Positions 35,185 to 43,947 of a stretch of DNA of 64,000 bases are shown here, in pieces; position 1 is the first letter of the stretch; each line of letters begins with the position of its first letter. The translations under genes and the position numbers were made by a program. This DNA comes from Sphingobium sp. V4. Lineage in GTDB: Bacteria > Pseudomonadota > Alphaproteobacteria > Sphingomonadales > Sphingomonadaceae. The DNA lies in assembly GCF_029590555.1 (NCBI RefSeq), contig NZ_CP081001.1:744001-808000 (forward strand). Reading direction: 5' to 3'. Under the pieces are notes generated by a model. The model saw only the letters and a list, made by a program, of their open reading frames with translations, did not search any database and had not been told where the DNA came from.

Positions 35185-36309
35185 ATGACCCTTTCGACCA
35201 TCCCCGCCGATGCGCGCCTCTATCTCAAGCCGACCTGGTATGTGCCGACCCCGATCGGCCTGAACGATGGCGCGGCGGCGCGGATGGGCAATGGGCTGAT
35301 CTGGTTCCAGGCCTATGAACTGACTGCGCTCCGTGGCGCGCAGCGTATCGCGCGGGTTACGATTCCGGTCGCCGACTTTGCCGATGCGATCATCGCCTTG
35401 CCAGACAGGCTGGCCCAGCGCGCGCAGGCGCTCGCCGCCAATGTCTCCGCCCAGCGCCCGCCGCTCGCCCTTGGCGATCGCACGATCCGCTTCGACGCGC
35501 CGCAGGTGATGGCGATCCTCAACATCACGCCTGACAGCTTTTCCGACGGCGGCAAGCATATGGCCGATCCGCAAGGCGCCGCGGATGCCGGCTTCGCCAT
35601 GGCGGCGGCCGGTGCGGCGCTGATCGACATCGGCGGCGAATCCACCCGGCCCAAGGCGCCTCTCCTCTGGGAAGGGGACGAGATTGCCCGCATCGTGCCG
35701 GTGGTGGAGCGGCTCGCTGCTTCCGGCGTCGCCATGTCGATCGACACGCGCAAGGCTGCGGTGATGGAGGCGGCTCTGGCCGCCGGCGCGCATGTCATCA
35801 ACGATGTGAGCGCGCTGCTGCATGATCCCCGCGCCATGGAAGTGGCTGTCGCGGCGGGTTGCCCGGTGATCCTGATGCACGCTCCCTCGGCCGGTGACGA
35901 CCCGCACGACAATCCTGCCGGCTATGGCGATGTCGTCGCCGACGTCTACGACTATCTGGAGGCGCGGATCGCCGCCTGCCTCGACGCAGGCATCCCGCGC
36001 GAAAAGATCATGGTCGATCCAGGCCTCGGCTTCGGCAAGAGCCTGACCGACAATCTGGCGCTGGTGAACGGGCTCGCGACCTTCCAGGCGCTGGGCGTGC
36101 CCTTGCTGTTCGCGGGTAGTCGCAAACGGCTCATCGGTGCGCTCTCCAACGAAGCGCCTGCGCCTGAACGGCTGGGTGGATCGGTGGCGCTCGCCTTCCG
36201 CGCGGCCCAGCTTGGAGCGCAGATGGTGCGCGTCCATGACGTTAAGGAGAGCGTGCAGGCGCTGCACCTCTGGCGCGGTCTGGCGGATGCGGGATTGAGT
36301 GTGATTTAG
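35185..36309 (+). CDS. folP: Dihydropteroate synthase with N-terminal extension
   Basis: Condenses p-aminobenzoate with hydroxymethyldihydropterin pyrophosphate in folate synthesis. 374 aa versus about 275 in E. coli: the TIM-barrel core starts near residue 107 and is preceded by ~105 residues of unknown role. Core landmarks: ILNITPDSFSDGG (111-123), IDIGGESTRPKAP (148-159), SIDTRK, INDVSAL and DPGLGFGKSLTDN. The loop reads RPKA where most DHPS have RPGA. The start ATG follows directly after the long palindrome; no strong ribosome-binding site is seen. Confidence 0.93.
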   Translation: MTLSTIPADARLYLKPTWYVPTPIGLNDGAAARMGNGLIWFQAYELTALRGAQRIARVTIPVADFADAIIALPDRLAQRAQALAANVSAQRPPLALGDRTIRFDAPQVMAILNITPDSFSDGGKHMADPQGAADAGFAMAAAGAALIDIGGESTRPKAPLLWEGDEIARIVPVVERLAASGVAMSIDTRKAAVMEAALAAGAHVINDVSALLHDPRAMEVAVAAGCPVILMHAPSAGDDPHDNPAGYGDVVADVYDYLEARIAACLDAGIPREKIMVDPGLGFGKSLTDNLALVNGLATFQALGVPLLFAGSRKRLIGALSNEAPAPERLGGSVALAFRAAQLGAQMVRVHDVKESVQALHLWRGLADAGLSVI

Positions 36310-36350
36310 TCGCGGGTATTATTTTACCCGTCAGGAAAGCCGCCCATCTC

Positions 36351-36379
36351 TTGACTTCTGGCGCTTCCGCCGTCATTAG
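36351..36379 (+). promoter_or_regulatory. Probable promoter of rplM-rpsI
   Basis: TTGACT, a 17-bp spacer, and CATTAG form a reasonable housekeeping sigma promoter about 65 bp before the rplM start. Confidence 0.5.
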
Positions 36380-36444
36380 CGCCCCACTTCCGGGCGTCGG
36401 CAACGGCGTCCGGTTTCATTTTTTCTTTCTGGAGTATTGGCACC

Positions 36445-36924
36445 ATGAAGGCGCTGATGAAGACCACCAAGCCGGCAACCCCGGCAACGGTCGAAAAGAA
36501 GTGGATCCTGATCGACGCCGAAGGCCTCGTCGTGGGTCGTCTCGCTTCGACCGTAGCGAATATCCTGCGCGGCAAGCACAAGACCAGCTTCACCCCCCAC
36601 GTCGATTGCGGTGACAATGTCATCATCATCAACGCCGGCAAGGTGAAGTTCACGGGCCGCAAGCTGACCGACAAGGTCTATTACAAGCATACCGGCTATG
36701 CCGGCGGCATCAAGGAAACCACTCCCCAGAAGATCCTGGAAGGTCGTTTCCCCGAGCGCGTCCTGGAAAAGGCCGTCGAGCGCATGATCCCCCGTGGTCC
36801 GCTGGGCCGCCAGCAGATGCGCAACCTGCGCATCTTCGCCGGCGCCGAGCACGCCCATGAAGCCCAGAACCCCGAAGTGCTCGACTTCGCGTCGCGCAAC
36901 CGCAAGAACAAGGTGGGTGCATAA
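36445..36924 (+). CDS. rplM: 50S ribosomal protein L13
   Basis: 159 aa. The L13 blocks [34 protein letters not shown] and [19 protein letters not shown] are intact. GGAG lies about 11 nt before the ATG. An ATG at 36457 is also in frame but lacks a site. Its stop overlaps the rpsI start (TAATG). Confidence 0.97.
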   Translation: MKALMKTTKPATPATVEKKWILIDAEGLVVGRLASTVANILRGKHKTSFTPHVDCGDNVIIINAGKVKFTGRKLTDKVYYKHTGYAGGIKETTPQKILEGRFPERVLEKAVERMIPRGPLGRQQMRNLRIFAGAEHAHEAQNPEVLDFASRNRKNKVGA

Positions 36925-37457
36925 TGTCCGATAACCGCCAGTCTCTGTCCGACCTCGCGGCGATCGCCGCCAACGCTCCCGTCGCCGCTGCGCCGGTCGC
37001 CGTCGAAGGCGAAGCGCCCGCCGCTCCGGTTCAGCCCTCGGCGCCGCTGCGTCCGCAGGAAATCGACAGCCTCGGCCGCGCCTACGCCACCGGCCGCCGC
37101 AAGGACGCCGTCGCCCGCGTGTGGGTCAAGCCCGGCACCGGCAAGATCACGGTCAATGGCCGCGATCAGGAAGTCTATTTCGCCCGCCCGACTCTGCGTC
37201 TGGTCATCAACCAGCCCTTCGGCGTGACCGAGCGTGAAGGCCAGTATGACGTGATCGCCACCGTCAAGGGCGGCGGTCTGTCGGGCCAGGCCGGTGCGGT
37301 CAAGCACGGCATCGCCCAGGCTCTGTCGAAGTATGAGCCGGCGCTGCGCAGCGCGGTCAAGGCCGAAGGCTTCCTGACCCGCGACAGCCGCGTCGTCGAG
37401 CGTAAGAAGTACGGCAAGGCGAAGGCCCGCCGCAGCTTCCAGTTCTCGAAGCGCTAA
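36924..37457 (+). CDS. rpsI: 30S ribosomal protein S9
   Basis: 177 aa. The first ~50 residues are an Ala/Pro-rich extension typical of alphaproteobacteria. The S9 core starts at [20 protein letters not shown] and ends in [11 protein letters not shown], whose C-terminal tail reaches the ribosomal P site. Translationally coupled to rplM and followed by a strong terminator. Confidence 0.97.
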   Translation: MSDNRQSLSDLAAIAANAPVAAAPVAVEGEAPAAPVQPSAPLRPQEIDSLGRAYATGRRKDAVARVWVKPGTGKITVNGRDQEVYFARPTLRLVINQPFGVTEREGQYDVIATVKGGGLSGQAGAVKHGIAQALSKYEPALRSAVKAEGFLTRDSRVVERKKYGKAKARRSFQFSKR

Positions 37458-37486
37458 TACACTTCGCGATAGGCGTATTTGGAGAA

Positions 37487-37511
37487 GGGGCTGGTTTTCC
37501 GGCCCCTTTTT
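37487..37511 (+). terminator. Rho-independent terminator of rplM-rpsI
   Basis: 8-bp stem GGGGCTGG / CCGGCCCC with a TTTT loop and a TTTTT tail, 30 bp after the rpsI stop. Confidence 0.9.
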
Positions 37512-37859
37512 CGTTGCCTGGATCAGACCGGGGCAGGTTATCGCTTTGGGCTTTCCACGTGAATATGGGTGGGCCGGGCGGGGCCGGGACCATCGAGGCT
37601 ATTCTATTGCGGTAATAGGAAATTGGTGGCGAAGCTCAGCAACCGATGCTCCCTGTCCCAGCGGAGCATGATGTCGAGCAACATGTAGCGCCGCTGGCAA
37701 CATTGTTCGACAAAGGCCGTCCGCCCCGCCGCTCTGGCAAGGGGTGAACGCCCGTGCGGCTCGCGCGGCGAGGGATAACTCGTTGCGTCTGCGTTCCGGC
37801 GGCAACCTTTGCTCCTGATGGTTGGTTGATCCTCCAACTGCAACCACAGGAGATGTTTC
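37512..37859. other. Gene-free 348-bp interval before the CsbD gene
   Basis: No convincing gene on either strand. Minus-strand frames that cross this interval also run through the CsbD gene and have neither ribosome-binding site nor family features. The stretch 37800-37835 (GGCAAC, about 17 bp, GGTTG) is a weak match to an EcfG general-stress promoter for the CsbD gene. Confidence 0.5.
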
Positions 37860-38042
37860 ATGGGTGAACTGACCGACAAGGTGAAGGCGGCGGGCAACAA
37901 GGCTGCGGGCAGCGTCAAGGAAGCCGTGGGCCGCAATAACAACGACCCGAATCTGGAAGCCGAAGGAAAGGCGCAGAAGGCCAAGGGCACGGCGCAGGAC
38001 ATTGCCGGTTCGGTCAAGGGCGCACTCGGCGACAAGATCTGA
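37860..38042 (+). CDS. CsbD-family stress protein
   Basis: 60 aa, highly charged and Ala/Lys-rich: MGELTDKVKAAGNKAAGSVK, a central NNNDPNLEAEGKAQKAKG and QDIAGSVKGALGD. CsbD proteins are general-stress proteins of unknown mechanism. AGGAG lies 7 nt before the ATG. Monocistronic with its own terminator. Confidence 0.9.
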   Translation: MGELTDKVKAAGNKAAGSVKEAVGRNNNDPNLEAEGKAQKAKGTAQDIAGSVKGALGDKI

Positions 38043-38065
38043 TGTGAGTCCTCGGACGTGAAGAA

Positions 38066-38097
38066 GGCCTCGCCCCGAAAGGTGCGGGGCCTTTTTT
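38066..38097 (+). terminator. Rho-independent terminator of CsbD gene
   Basis: GGCCTCGC / GCGGGGCC stem (one G-T pair), 10-nt loop, then TTTTTT, 24 bp past the stop codon. Confidence 0.85.
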
Positions 38098-38141
38098 GCA
38101 TGGTTGGCCTTCAAATATGCACGGGCAGTGAAGGCGCGGGG

Positions 38142-39509
38142 TCAAGCCTCCTTCGACAGGTAATCGCGGACATCCCTCCGCAGTTCGCCCGCGCAGAGGT
38201 AAAGCGCGATGACATTGGGAATCGCCATCAGGAAGAAACTGCTATCGACGATGCCGACCACCCGGCCCAGGTCGATCGCAGCGGCCGGGGGCAGGGCGAC
38301 GACATAGAGGATCTTGTAGGTCCACTGCGCCCTTGGCCCATTGCCGAACAGATAGCCCCAGGCCTGCAAGCCGTAAAAGCCCCAGGCGACCAAGGTTGAA
38401 TAGGCGAAGAGGAACACCACCACCGCCAGTAGCCAGGGGAACCAAGGCGACACTTTCGCAAAAGCGGCCGAGGTAATGGCGATGCCTTCCAGTCCCGTAT
38501 TCCACGTTCCCGCAACCACCAGCGCCAAGCCGCCGAACGCGCAGACGATCATCGTGCCGAGCAGCGGCTCCAGCAGCGCGACCAGGCCTTCCGACACCGG
38601 ATGCTTCGCCCGCGCCAGGCTGTGCGCCATCACCGCCGATCCCACGCCCGCCTCGCTGGCGAACACCGCGCGTCGCATCCCGGCGACGAAAGCGCCGATC
38701 GCACCGCCCGTTGCCGCATCGCCGCTCCAAGCCCCATTCCAGATCAGCGTGAGTGCTGCCGGTATCTCGCCGGCGTTCAGGACCAGGATCGCCGCCACCC
38801 CCAGCAGATAGACCGCGACCTTGAGCGGGGTCAGTCGCTTGGCCACCTCGCCCAGCCATGCGGCCCCGCCCAGCGTCACCAGCGCGACGGCTCCGGCCAG
38901 GAAGACACCATAGGCCCAACCGTTGGTCAGGCCCGTCACGACCTTCACCTGAGCGAAGCTCTGGTTCACCTGGACCATCGGGATCGCTCCGAATAGGGCG
39001 AAGAAGGCATAAGCGCCGCCAAGCGCCAGCCCGATCTTCGGCCATCCCCGCGCCGCGCCGACGGCTTTCAGCACATACATCGGCCCGCCATGGACATGGC
39101 CCTGTGCGTCGAAGACGCGATATTTGAGGCCCAGCGTCACCTCCGCCATTTTCACCGTCATGGCGAACCAGCCGATGATGAACATCCACAATATCGCACC
39201 GGGACCGCCCATGGTCAGCGCAACCGCGACGCCGGCGATATTGCCAAGGCCGATCGTACCCGACAGGGCAGTGGAGAGCGCCGCCCATTGACTGACATCG
39301 CCCTTCGCTTCGCCCTCATGGGGCTGGGTCCGCAGGATTCGGATCGCCCGTCCGACCTGCGTTACATTGGGGAAACCCAGCCACAGGGTGAAGAACAACA
39401 TCGGCAGCGCCAGGTAAAGCACGATCAGTTCAATCTGTGCGCCAAGGAGCGGCACCTTGAAAAAGATGGCGTTCGACAGGCCGTCGACAAAGGCGTTGAA
39501 ATTTTCCAT
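38142..39509 (-). CDS. Alanine/glycine:cation symporter family protein (AGCS)
   Basis: 455-aa inner-membrane protein with about 11 hydrophobic segments. AGCS signatures: GTIGLGNIAGVAVALTMGGPGA (as LSGTIGLGNIAGVA plus MGGPGAILWM), FASEAGVGSAVMAHSLA, and TLVAWGFYGLQAWGYLFG. Imports alanine or glycine with sodium or protons. The ATG at 39509 has no clear ribosome-binding site; the frame is open to 39548. Divergent from glmM. Confidence 0.92.
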   Translation of the reverse strand: MENFNAFVDGLSNAIFFKVPLLGAQIELIVLYLALPMLFFTLWLGFPNVTQVGRAIRILRTQPHEGEAKGDVSQWAALSTALSGTIGLGNIAGVAVALTMGGPGAILWMFIIGWFAMTVKMAEVTLGLKYRVFDAQGHVHGGPMYVLKAVGAARGWPKIGLALGGAYAFFALFGAIPMVQVNQSFAQVKVVTGLTNGWAYGVFLAGAVALVTLGGAAWLGEVAKRLTPLKVAVYLLGVAAILVLNAGEIPAALTLIWNGAWSGDAATGGAIGAFVAGMRRAVFASEAGVGSAVMAHSLARAKHPVSEGLVALLEPLLGTMIVCAFGGLALVVAGTWNTGLEGIAITSAAFAKVSPWFPWLLAVVVFLFAYSTLVAWGFYGLQAWGYLFGNGPRAQWTYKILYVVALPPAAAIDLGRVVGIVDSSFFLMAIPNVIALYLCAGELRRDVRDYLSKEA

Positions 39510-39604
39510 CACTCGCCGATGCCGCCCGACGGGTGGAATGTCGATCAAAGATTGCTATGGGCCTATGAGGATAGACTCTTCCGGCCCCAAGCGGCGAGGC
39601 ACAT

Positions 39605-40945
39605 GTGAGCAGGCAATATTTCGGCACCGACGGCATTCGCGGCCGCACCAACCAATGGCCGATGACGGCAGAACTGGCAATGAAGGTCGGCATGGCCGCC
39701 GGAACCCATTTCCAGCGCGGCAGCCACCGCCACCGCGTCGTGATCGGCAAGGATACACGGCTGTCAGGTTATATGGTGGAGAATGCGCTGGTCGCCGGCT
39801 TTACCGCCGTCGGCATGGATGTGGTGCAGTTCGGGCCGATCCCGACGCCCGCCGTAGCGCTCCTTGCCCATTCGATGCGCGCGGACTTGGGCGTCATGAT
39901 ATCGGCCAGCCACAATCCCTATTTCGACAATGGTATCAAGCTGTTCGGCCCGGATGGCTACAAGCTGTCGGACGAGGATGAGCTGAAGATCGAGGCGCTG
40001 CTGGGACAGGATATCGCGCTCGCTGCGTCCAAGGATATCGGTCGCGCCCGCCGCGTCGAGGACGCGCGTGGCCGCTATATCCATGCGGTAAAGTCCAGCT
40101 TCCCGGCGGACCTGCGCCTTGATGGCCTGAAGATCGTTGTGGATTGCGCGAATGGCGCGGCCTATCAGGTCGCACCCTCGGCCCTGTGGGAACTGGGCGC
40201 CACCGTCGTCGCGATCGGCGTCACGCCCAACGGCACCAACATCAATGACGGCTGCGGATCGACCGCGCCACTGCTGTTGCAGGAAACCGTCGTCTCATCG
40301 GGCGCGGATATCGGCATTGCGCTGGACGGCGACGCCGATCGGCTGATCGTGGTGGACGAACAGGGCAAGATCGTCGATGGCGACCAGATCATGGCGCTGA
40401 TCGCCGCCAATTTCGCGCGCGATGGCACGCTGCGCGGCGGCGGCCTCGTGGCGACGATCATGTCGAATCTGGGCCTGGAGCGCTTCCTGTCGGACAAGGG
40501 TATCGCGCTGGAGCGCACCAAGGTGGGCGACCGCTATGTGCTGGAACGGATGCGCGACGGCGGTTTCAATGTCGGCGGCGAGCAGTCGGGCCACATGATC
40601 CTGTCGGACTATGCCACCACCGGGGACGGCACGGTCGCGGCCTTGCAGGTGCTGGCGGCACTGGTCCGCTCCGGTAAGCCGGCGAGCGAGACGCTGCACC
40701 AGTTCGACCCGGTGCCGCAATTGCTCAAGAATGTCCGCTTCTCCGGCGGCAAGCCGCTGGAGCATGAAGATGTGAAGCGCGTCATCGCCCAAGCTGAGGC
40801 CGAACTGGATGGCTCGGGGCGGCTGGTCATTCGCCCGTCCGGCACCGAACCGGTGATCCGCGTCATGGCCGAGGGCGACCGCGAGGAGCAAGTGCGCGAC
40901 GTGGTCGAACGGATCTGCGCTGCGGTTGAGAAGGCGGCGGCCTGA
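39605..40945 (+). CDS. glmM: Phosphoglucosamine mutase
   Basis: Converts glucosamine-6-phosphate to glucosamine-1-phosphate for peptidoglycan and lipid A. 446 aa. Phosphorylated Ser102 in [13 protein letters not shown], metal loop DGDADR, sugar-binding GGEQSGH, and phosphate-binding [12 protein letters not shown]. Starts with GTG; GGCGAGG lies 5 nt upstream. It is the first gene of a tightly packed operon with DUF1272, thiD and rnhB (overlapping starts and stops). Confidence 0.97.
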   Translation: MSRQYFGTDGIRGRTNQWPMTAELAMKVGMAAGTHFQRGSHRHRVVIGKDTRLSGYMVENALVAGFTAVGMDVVQFGPIPTPAVALLAHSMRADLGVMISASHNPYFDNGIKLFGPDGYKLSDEDELKIEALLGQDIALAASKDIGRARRVEDARGRYIHAVKSSFPADLRLDGLKIVVDCANGAAYQVAPSALWELGATVVAIGVTPNGTNINDGCGSTAPLLLQETVVSSGADIGIALDGDADRLIVVDEQGKIVDGDQIMALIAANFARDGTLRGGGLVATIMSNLGLERFLSDKGIALERTKVGDRYVLERMRDGGFNVGGEQSGHMILSDYATTGDGTVAALQVLAALVRSGKPASETLHQFDPVPQLLKNVRFSGGKPLEHEDVKRVIAQAEAELDGSGRLVIRPSGTEPVIRVMAEGDREEQVRDVVERICAAVEKAAA

Positions 40946-41169
40946 TGCTGGACATGCGCCCCGACTGCGAACGCTGCGGTGCGGACCTGCCCGCCGATGA
41001 GCCCGGCGCGTTCATCTGTTCCTTCGAATGCACCTTCTGCGCGCCCTGCGCCGAGGCGCTGGACGACCGCTGCCCCAATTGCGGCGGCGAGTTGATGGAC
41101 CGCCCGACCCGCACCGGGGCAGCGCTTGCGAACAACCCCGCGTCCACGGAGCGTAAATTCCAGCCATGA
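40945..41169 (+). CDS. DUF1272 zinc-ribbon protein
   Basis: 74 aa. Three CxxC pairs: CERC, CTFC followed by CAPC's second half, and CPNC, in the family layout [21 protein letters not shown] and [12 protein letters not shown]. Likely binds two zinc ions. Function unknown. Its ATG overlaps the glmM stop (TGATG), and its stop overlaps the thiD start (ATGA), so it is translated with both. Confidence 0.85.
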   Translation: MLDMRPDCERCGADLPADEPGAFICSFECTFCAPCAEALDDRCPNCGGELMDRPTRTGAALANNPASTERKFQP

Positions 41170-42053
41170 GCCCGGCACGTATCCTTATCATCGCCGGCTC
41201 CGACAGCGGGGGCGGCGCGGGCGTCCAGGCTGACCTCAAGACCGTGACCCTGCTGGGTGGGTTCGGCATGACCGCCATCACCGCGATCACCGCGCAGAAC
41301 ACTCTGGGCGTGCAGGGCGTTCATCCGGTTCCCACCGATATGGTGCTGGCGCAGATGGAAAGCTGCATCGGCGACATCGGCGTCGACGCGGTCAAGATAG
41401 GCATGATCGGATCGGCGCAGACGGCCGCCGCCTTAGCCGAGCGCCTGGCCAAGCTGGACAATGTCCCGATCGTCTTCGATCCCGTCATGGTCGCGACCAG
41501 CGGGTCGCTGCTGGCGGACGATGCGACCGTCGCCGCCTTCGAACAACTGATGCGGATCGCCACCGTCATCACGCCCAATGTACCGGAATTGCAGGCATTG
41601 ACCGGCACGACGATCAGCGATCTCGACGGGTTGGAGGCCGCTGCACAGATGCTGCGCGATCGAACCGGGGCGGTCATCCTCGCCAAGGGTGGACATCTGC
41701 AGCAGCAGGCACAGGATGATCGGCCGTTGATCCACGATCTGCTCGTTGATGAGGACATGGTCGCCGAATATTCGGTTGAACGGATCGACACGCGCAACAG
41801 CCATGGCACAGGTTGCACATTGGCTAGCGCCGTGGCGACCGGACTGGGCGGCGGCCTCTCGCTGGCGGATGCGGTCGACCGGGCAGAAGCGTTTGTTGCG
41901 GCCGCGCTGGCTGCCGCGCCCGGGCTGGGGCAGGGGCATGGCCCGATGGGACATGCATTGGGCATGACGCCTTTCTATCACCTGCTCGCCGCAAGGGATG
42001 GCAACGGGTGGGACGCCGCCGCATTCGCTGCGCGCTATTCCGACCATGCCTGA
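41166..42053 (+). CDS. thiD: Hydroxymethylpyrimidine/phosphomethylpyrimidine kinase
   Basis: Two-step kinase of thiamine pyrimidine synthesis, 295 aa. N-terminal [19 protein letters not shown], the VKIGMIGS block, and the anion-hole/catalytic [13 protein letters not shown] near residue 218. The C-terminal ~25 residues extend past the usual fold. The last 8 bp overlap the rnhB start. No TPP riboswitch is visible upstream. Confidence 0.95.
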   Translation: MSPARILIIAGSDSGGGAGVQADLKTVTLLGGFGMTAITAITAQNTLGVQGVHPVPTDMVLAQMESCIGDIGVDAVKIGMIGSAQTAAALAERLAKLDNVPIVFDPVMVATSGSLLADDATVAAFEQLMRIATVITPNVPELQALTGTTISDLDGLEAAAQMLRDRTGAVILAKGGHLQQQAQDDRPLIHDLLVDEDMVAEYSVERIDTRNSHGTGCTLASAVATGLGGGLSLADAVDRAEAFVAAALAAAPGLGQGHGPMGHALGMTPFYHLLAARDGNGWDAAAFAARYSDHA

Positions 42054-42645
42054 CTTCGCGCACGAACGGCGGTATCACCCCGGCCTCGTAGCCGGCGTCG
42101 ACGAGGCGGGTCGGGGACCGCTGGCGGGACCGGTGGTCGCTGCCGCCGTCATCCTGCGTGCGGAAGATTGTCCGGACGGTCTGAACGACAGCAAACAGTT
42201 GAGCGCGACGAAGCGCGCCGCGCTGGAAGCCGAAATCAAGGCGCGCGCCCTCTGCTGGGGCGTGGGGCTCGCCAGCGTCGCCGAAATCGACGAGATCAAC
42301 ATCCTCTGGGCGACGATGCTGGCCATGACCCGCGCGGTCGAGGCGCTGAGCCATGACTGCGCCCATGTGCTGGTGGACGGCAATCGTTGCCCGCAATGGC
42401 GCTGGGCCTCGACCGCGATCGTGGCGGGCGACGCCAAAAGCCTGTCGATTGCGGCCGCGTCTATCCTCGCCAAGGAAGAACGCGACCGGATGATGATTGC
42501 GGCGGCGGCCGAGCATCCGCACTATGGCTGGGAAACCAACAAGGGCTATGGCAGCGCCAGGCATCTGGCGGCGCTGCGCGAGCATGGCCCGACCCCGCTC
42601 CACCGCCGCAGCTTTGCGCCGGTGGCGCAGCTCACCCTGCTCTGA
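42046..42645 (+). CDS. rnhB: Ribonuclease HII
   Basis: Removes ribonucleotides from DNA-RNA hybrids. 199 aa. [14 protein letters not shown] carries the first Asp-Glu pair; LNDSKQLS and VDGN carry further conserved acidic and lysine residues; [14 protein letters not shown] is the C-terminal signature. The ATG at 42046 gives the standard N-terminus; the frame is open upstream within thiD. Confidence 0.95.
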   Translation: MPDFAHERRYHPGLVAGVDEAGRGPLAGPVVAAAVILRAEDCPDGLNDSKQLSATKRAALEAEIKARALCWGVGLASVAEIDEINILWATMLAMTRAVEALSHDCAHVLVDGNRCPQWRWASTAIVAGDAKSLSIAAASILAKEERDRMMIAAAAEHPHYGWETNKGYGSARHLAALREHGPTPLHRRSFAPVAQLTLL

Positions 42646-42725
42646 TCCCTGTCCCAGGCCGGGACCGCCACGCCTGACCGTGCGGACAGGCTGGCTTTGG
42701 CGCGGATCATGGTTAAGAAAGGCTT

Positions 42726-43376
42726 ATGCACAAGCCTTTGCTATCCGTCCTCGCATCCCTGTTCGCGCTGGCGCCGCCGGCTCAGGCGGCCGTGGAGACG
42801 GAGATTGCGCTGGCGCCGGGCGGTTATCGCTGGCTGGAGCAAGGGGGGGGGGACGGTCCGCTCTACATGGTCATCAGCATCGAGAAGCAGCGGGTCCATG
42901 TCTATAGCGGCGATCGACTGATCGGCGCGGCCAGCGTGTCGACGGGCATGAAGGGGCATCGCACCCCGACCGGCGACTATCCGATCCTGCAAAAGCGCCA
43001 ATGGCACCGCTCCAACCTCTACAGCAATGCGCCCATGCCCTTCATGCAGCGGCTGACCTGGGACGGGATCGCGCTCCACGCGGGGCATAATCCTGGCTAT
43101 CCCGCCAGCCATGGTTGCATCCGCCTGCCCTATGCCTTCGCGCGGCAATTGTTCGCGCTGACGAAGATCGGCACTTTGGTCGAGGTGACACAGGCGCGAC
43201 TCAGCGCCGCGCTGAAGTTCGACCCGCTGGTGCTGGGCGATCCCGGCAGCACGGTGGTGAGTTTCGGTCCGGCAACCGGGCGACCTCCCGTCCTGCCACC
43301 GTCCGACGCCGAGGAGGATGGCGTGCCGATGCTGGACATCGACCCCGCCATCTTCAAGCCGCGCCTGCGGCGATAG
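42726..43376 (+). CDS. Secreted L,D-transpeptidase (YkuD domain)
   Basis: 216 aa. A signal peptide (MHKPLLSVLASLFALAPPAQ, cleavage near AQA) precedes the YkuD catalytic domain (about 46-155) with His118 (ALHAG), then PASHGCIRLP holding His129 and the nucleophile Cys131. It cross-links or anchors peptidoglycan in the periplasm. The C-terminal ~60 residues are Pro-rich and unassigned. A run of ten G (42843-42852) within the codons for QGGGD is a potential slippage site near the start of the mature protein. Confidence 0.9.
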   Translation: MHKPLLSVLASLFALAPPAQAAVETEIALAPGGYRWLEQGGGDGPLYMVISIEKQRVHVYSGDRLIGAASVSTGMKGHRTPTGDYPILQKRQWHRSNLYSNAPMPFMQRLTWDGIALHAGHNPGYPASHGCIRLPYAFARQLFALTKIGTLVEVTQARLSAALKFDPLVLGDPGSTVVSFGPATGRPPVLPPSDAEEDGVPMLDIDPAIFKPRLRR

Positions 43377-43391
43377 GCATTTCAAAGCCGT

Positions 43392-43943
43392 TCAGCTCGA
43401 CGGCATCTCCCGCCATTCGCCGGGCTGCAAACCCTCGATGCTCCAGTCGCCGATGCGCCAGCGCACCAGCCGCAACGTCGGATGCCCGACCGCTGCGGTC
43501 ATCCGGCGCACCTGCCGGTTGCGGCCTTCACGGATAGTCAGGCTGATCCAGCAATCCGGCACCGTCTTGCGAAAGCGCACCGGCGGATCGCGCGGCCAGA
43601 GCGCCGGATCGTCGATCCGCTCCGCGCGGGCGGGCAAGGTCGGACCATCCTTCAGCGTCACGCCCTTGCGCAGCCGATCGAGCGTCTCTTCCTGCACATC
43701 CCCCTCCACCTGAACGAGATAGGTCTTGGGGGTCTTGAACCGGGGATCGGCGATCCGCGCCTGCAACCGACCATCGTCGGTCAGCAGCATCAGTCCCTCG
43801 CTGTCCAGGTCGAGCCGCCCGGCGGGGTAGACGCCGGGCACATCGATATAGTTGGACAGCGTCAGCCGATCCGCGCCCATGCTGCGGTCGGTGAACTGGC
43901 TTAGAGCGTTGAACGGCTTGTTGAACAGGATCAGCCTGGCCAT
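43392..43943 (-). CDS. rRNA pseudouridine synthase, RluE/RsuA family
   Basis: 183 aa with no S4 domain, like RluE (23S U2457). Catalytic segment GRLDLDSEGLMLLTDDG (Asp in the RLD motif), then PKTYLVQVEG and REGRNRQVRRM. The ATG at 43943 is preceded by AGGAGGATTGACGCC; this ribosome-binding site lies in the GAG repeats that end the upstream cupin gene, whose stop is 4 bp away. Cotranscribed with the L16 hydroxylase-like gene, so both modify the ribosome. Confidence 0.87.
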   Translation of the reverse strand: MARLILFNKPFNALSQFTDRSMGADRLTLSNYIDVPGVYPAGRLDLDSEGLMLLTDDGRLQARIADPRFKTPKTYLVQVEGDVQEETLDRLRKGVTLKDGPTLPARAERIDDPALWPRDPPVRFRKTVPDCWISLTIREGRNRQVRRMTAAVGHPTLRLVRWRIGDWSIEGLQPGEWREMPSS

Positions 43944-43947
43944 GGCG

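Noticed and set aside
37800..37835. EcfG-type stress promoter for the CsbD gene
   Set aside because: The -35 reads GGCAAC instead of GGAAC; kept only as a weak remark in the gap entry.
37599..38114. Two overlapping minus-strand frames covering the CsbD gene
   Set aside because: They run through the well-supported CsbD gene and its terminator, have no ribosome-binding site, and show no domain.
41100..41170. TPP riboswitch before thiD
   Set aside because: thiD starts inside the upstream gene and there is no leader space or THI-box sequence.
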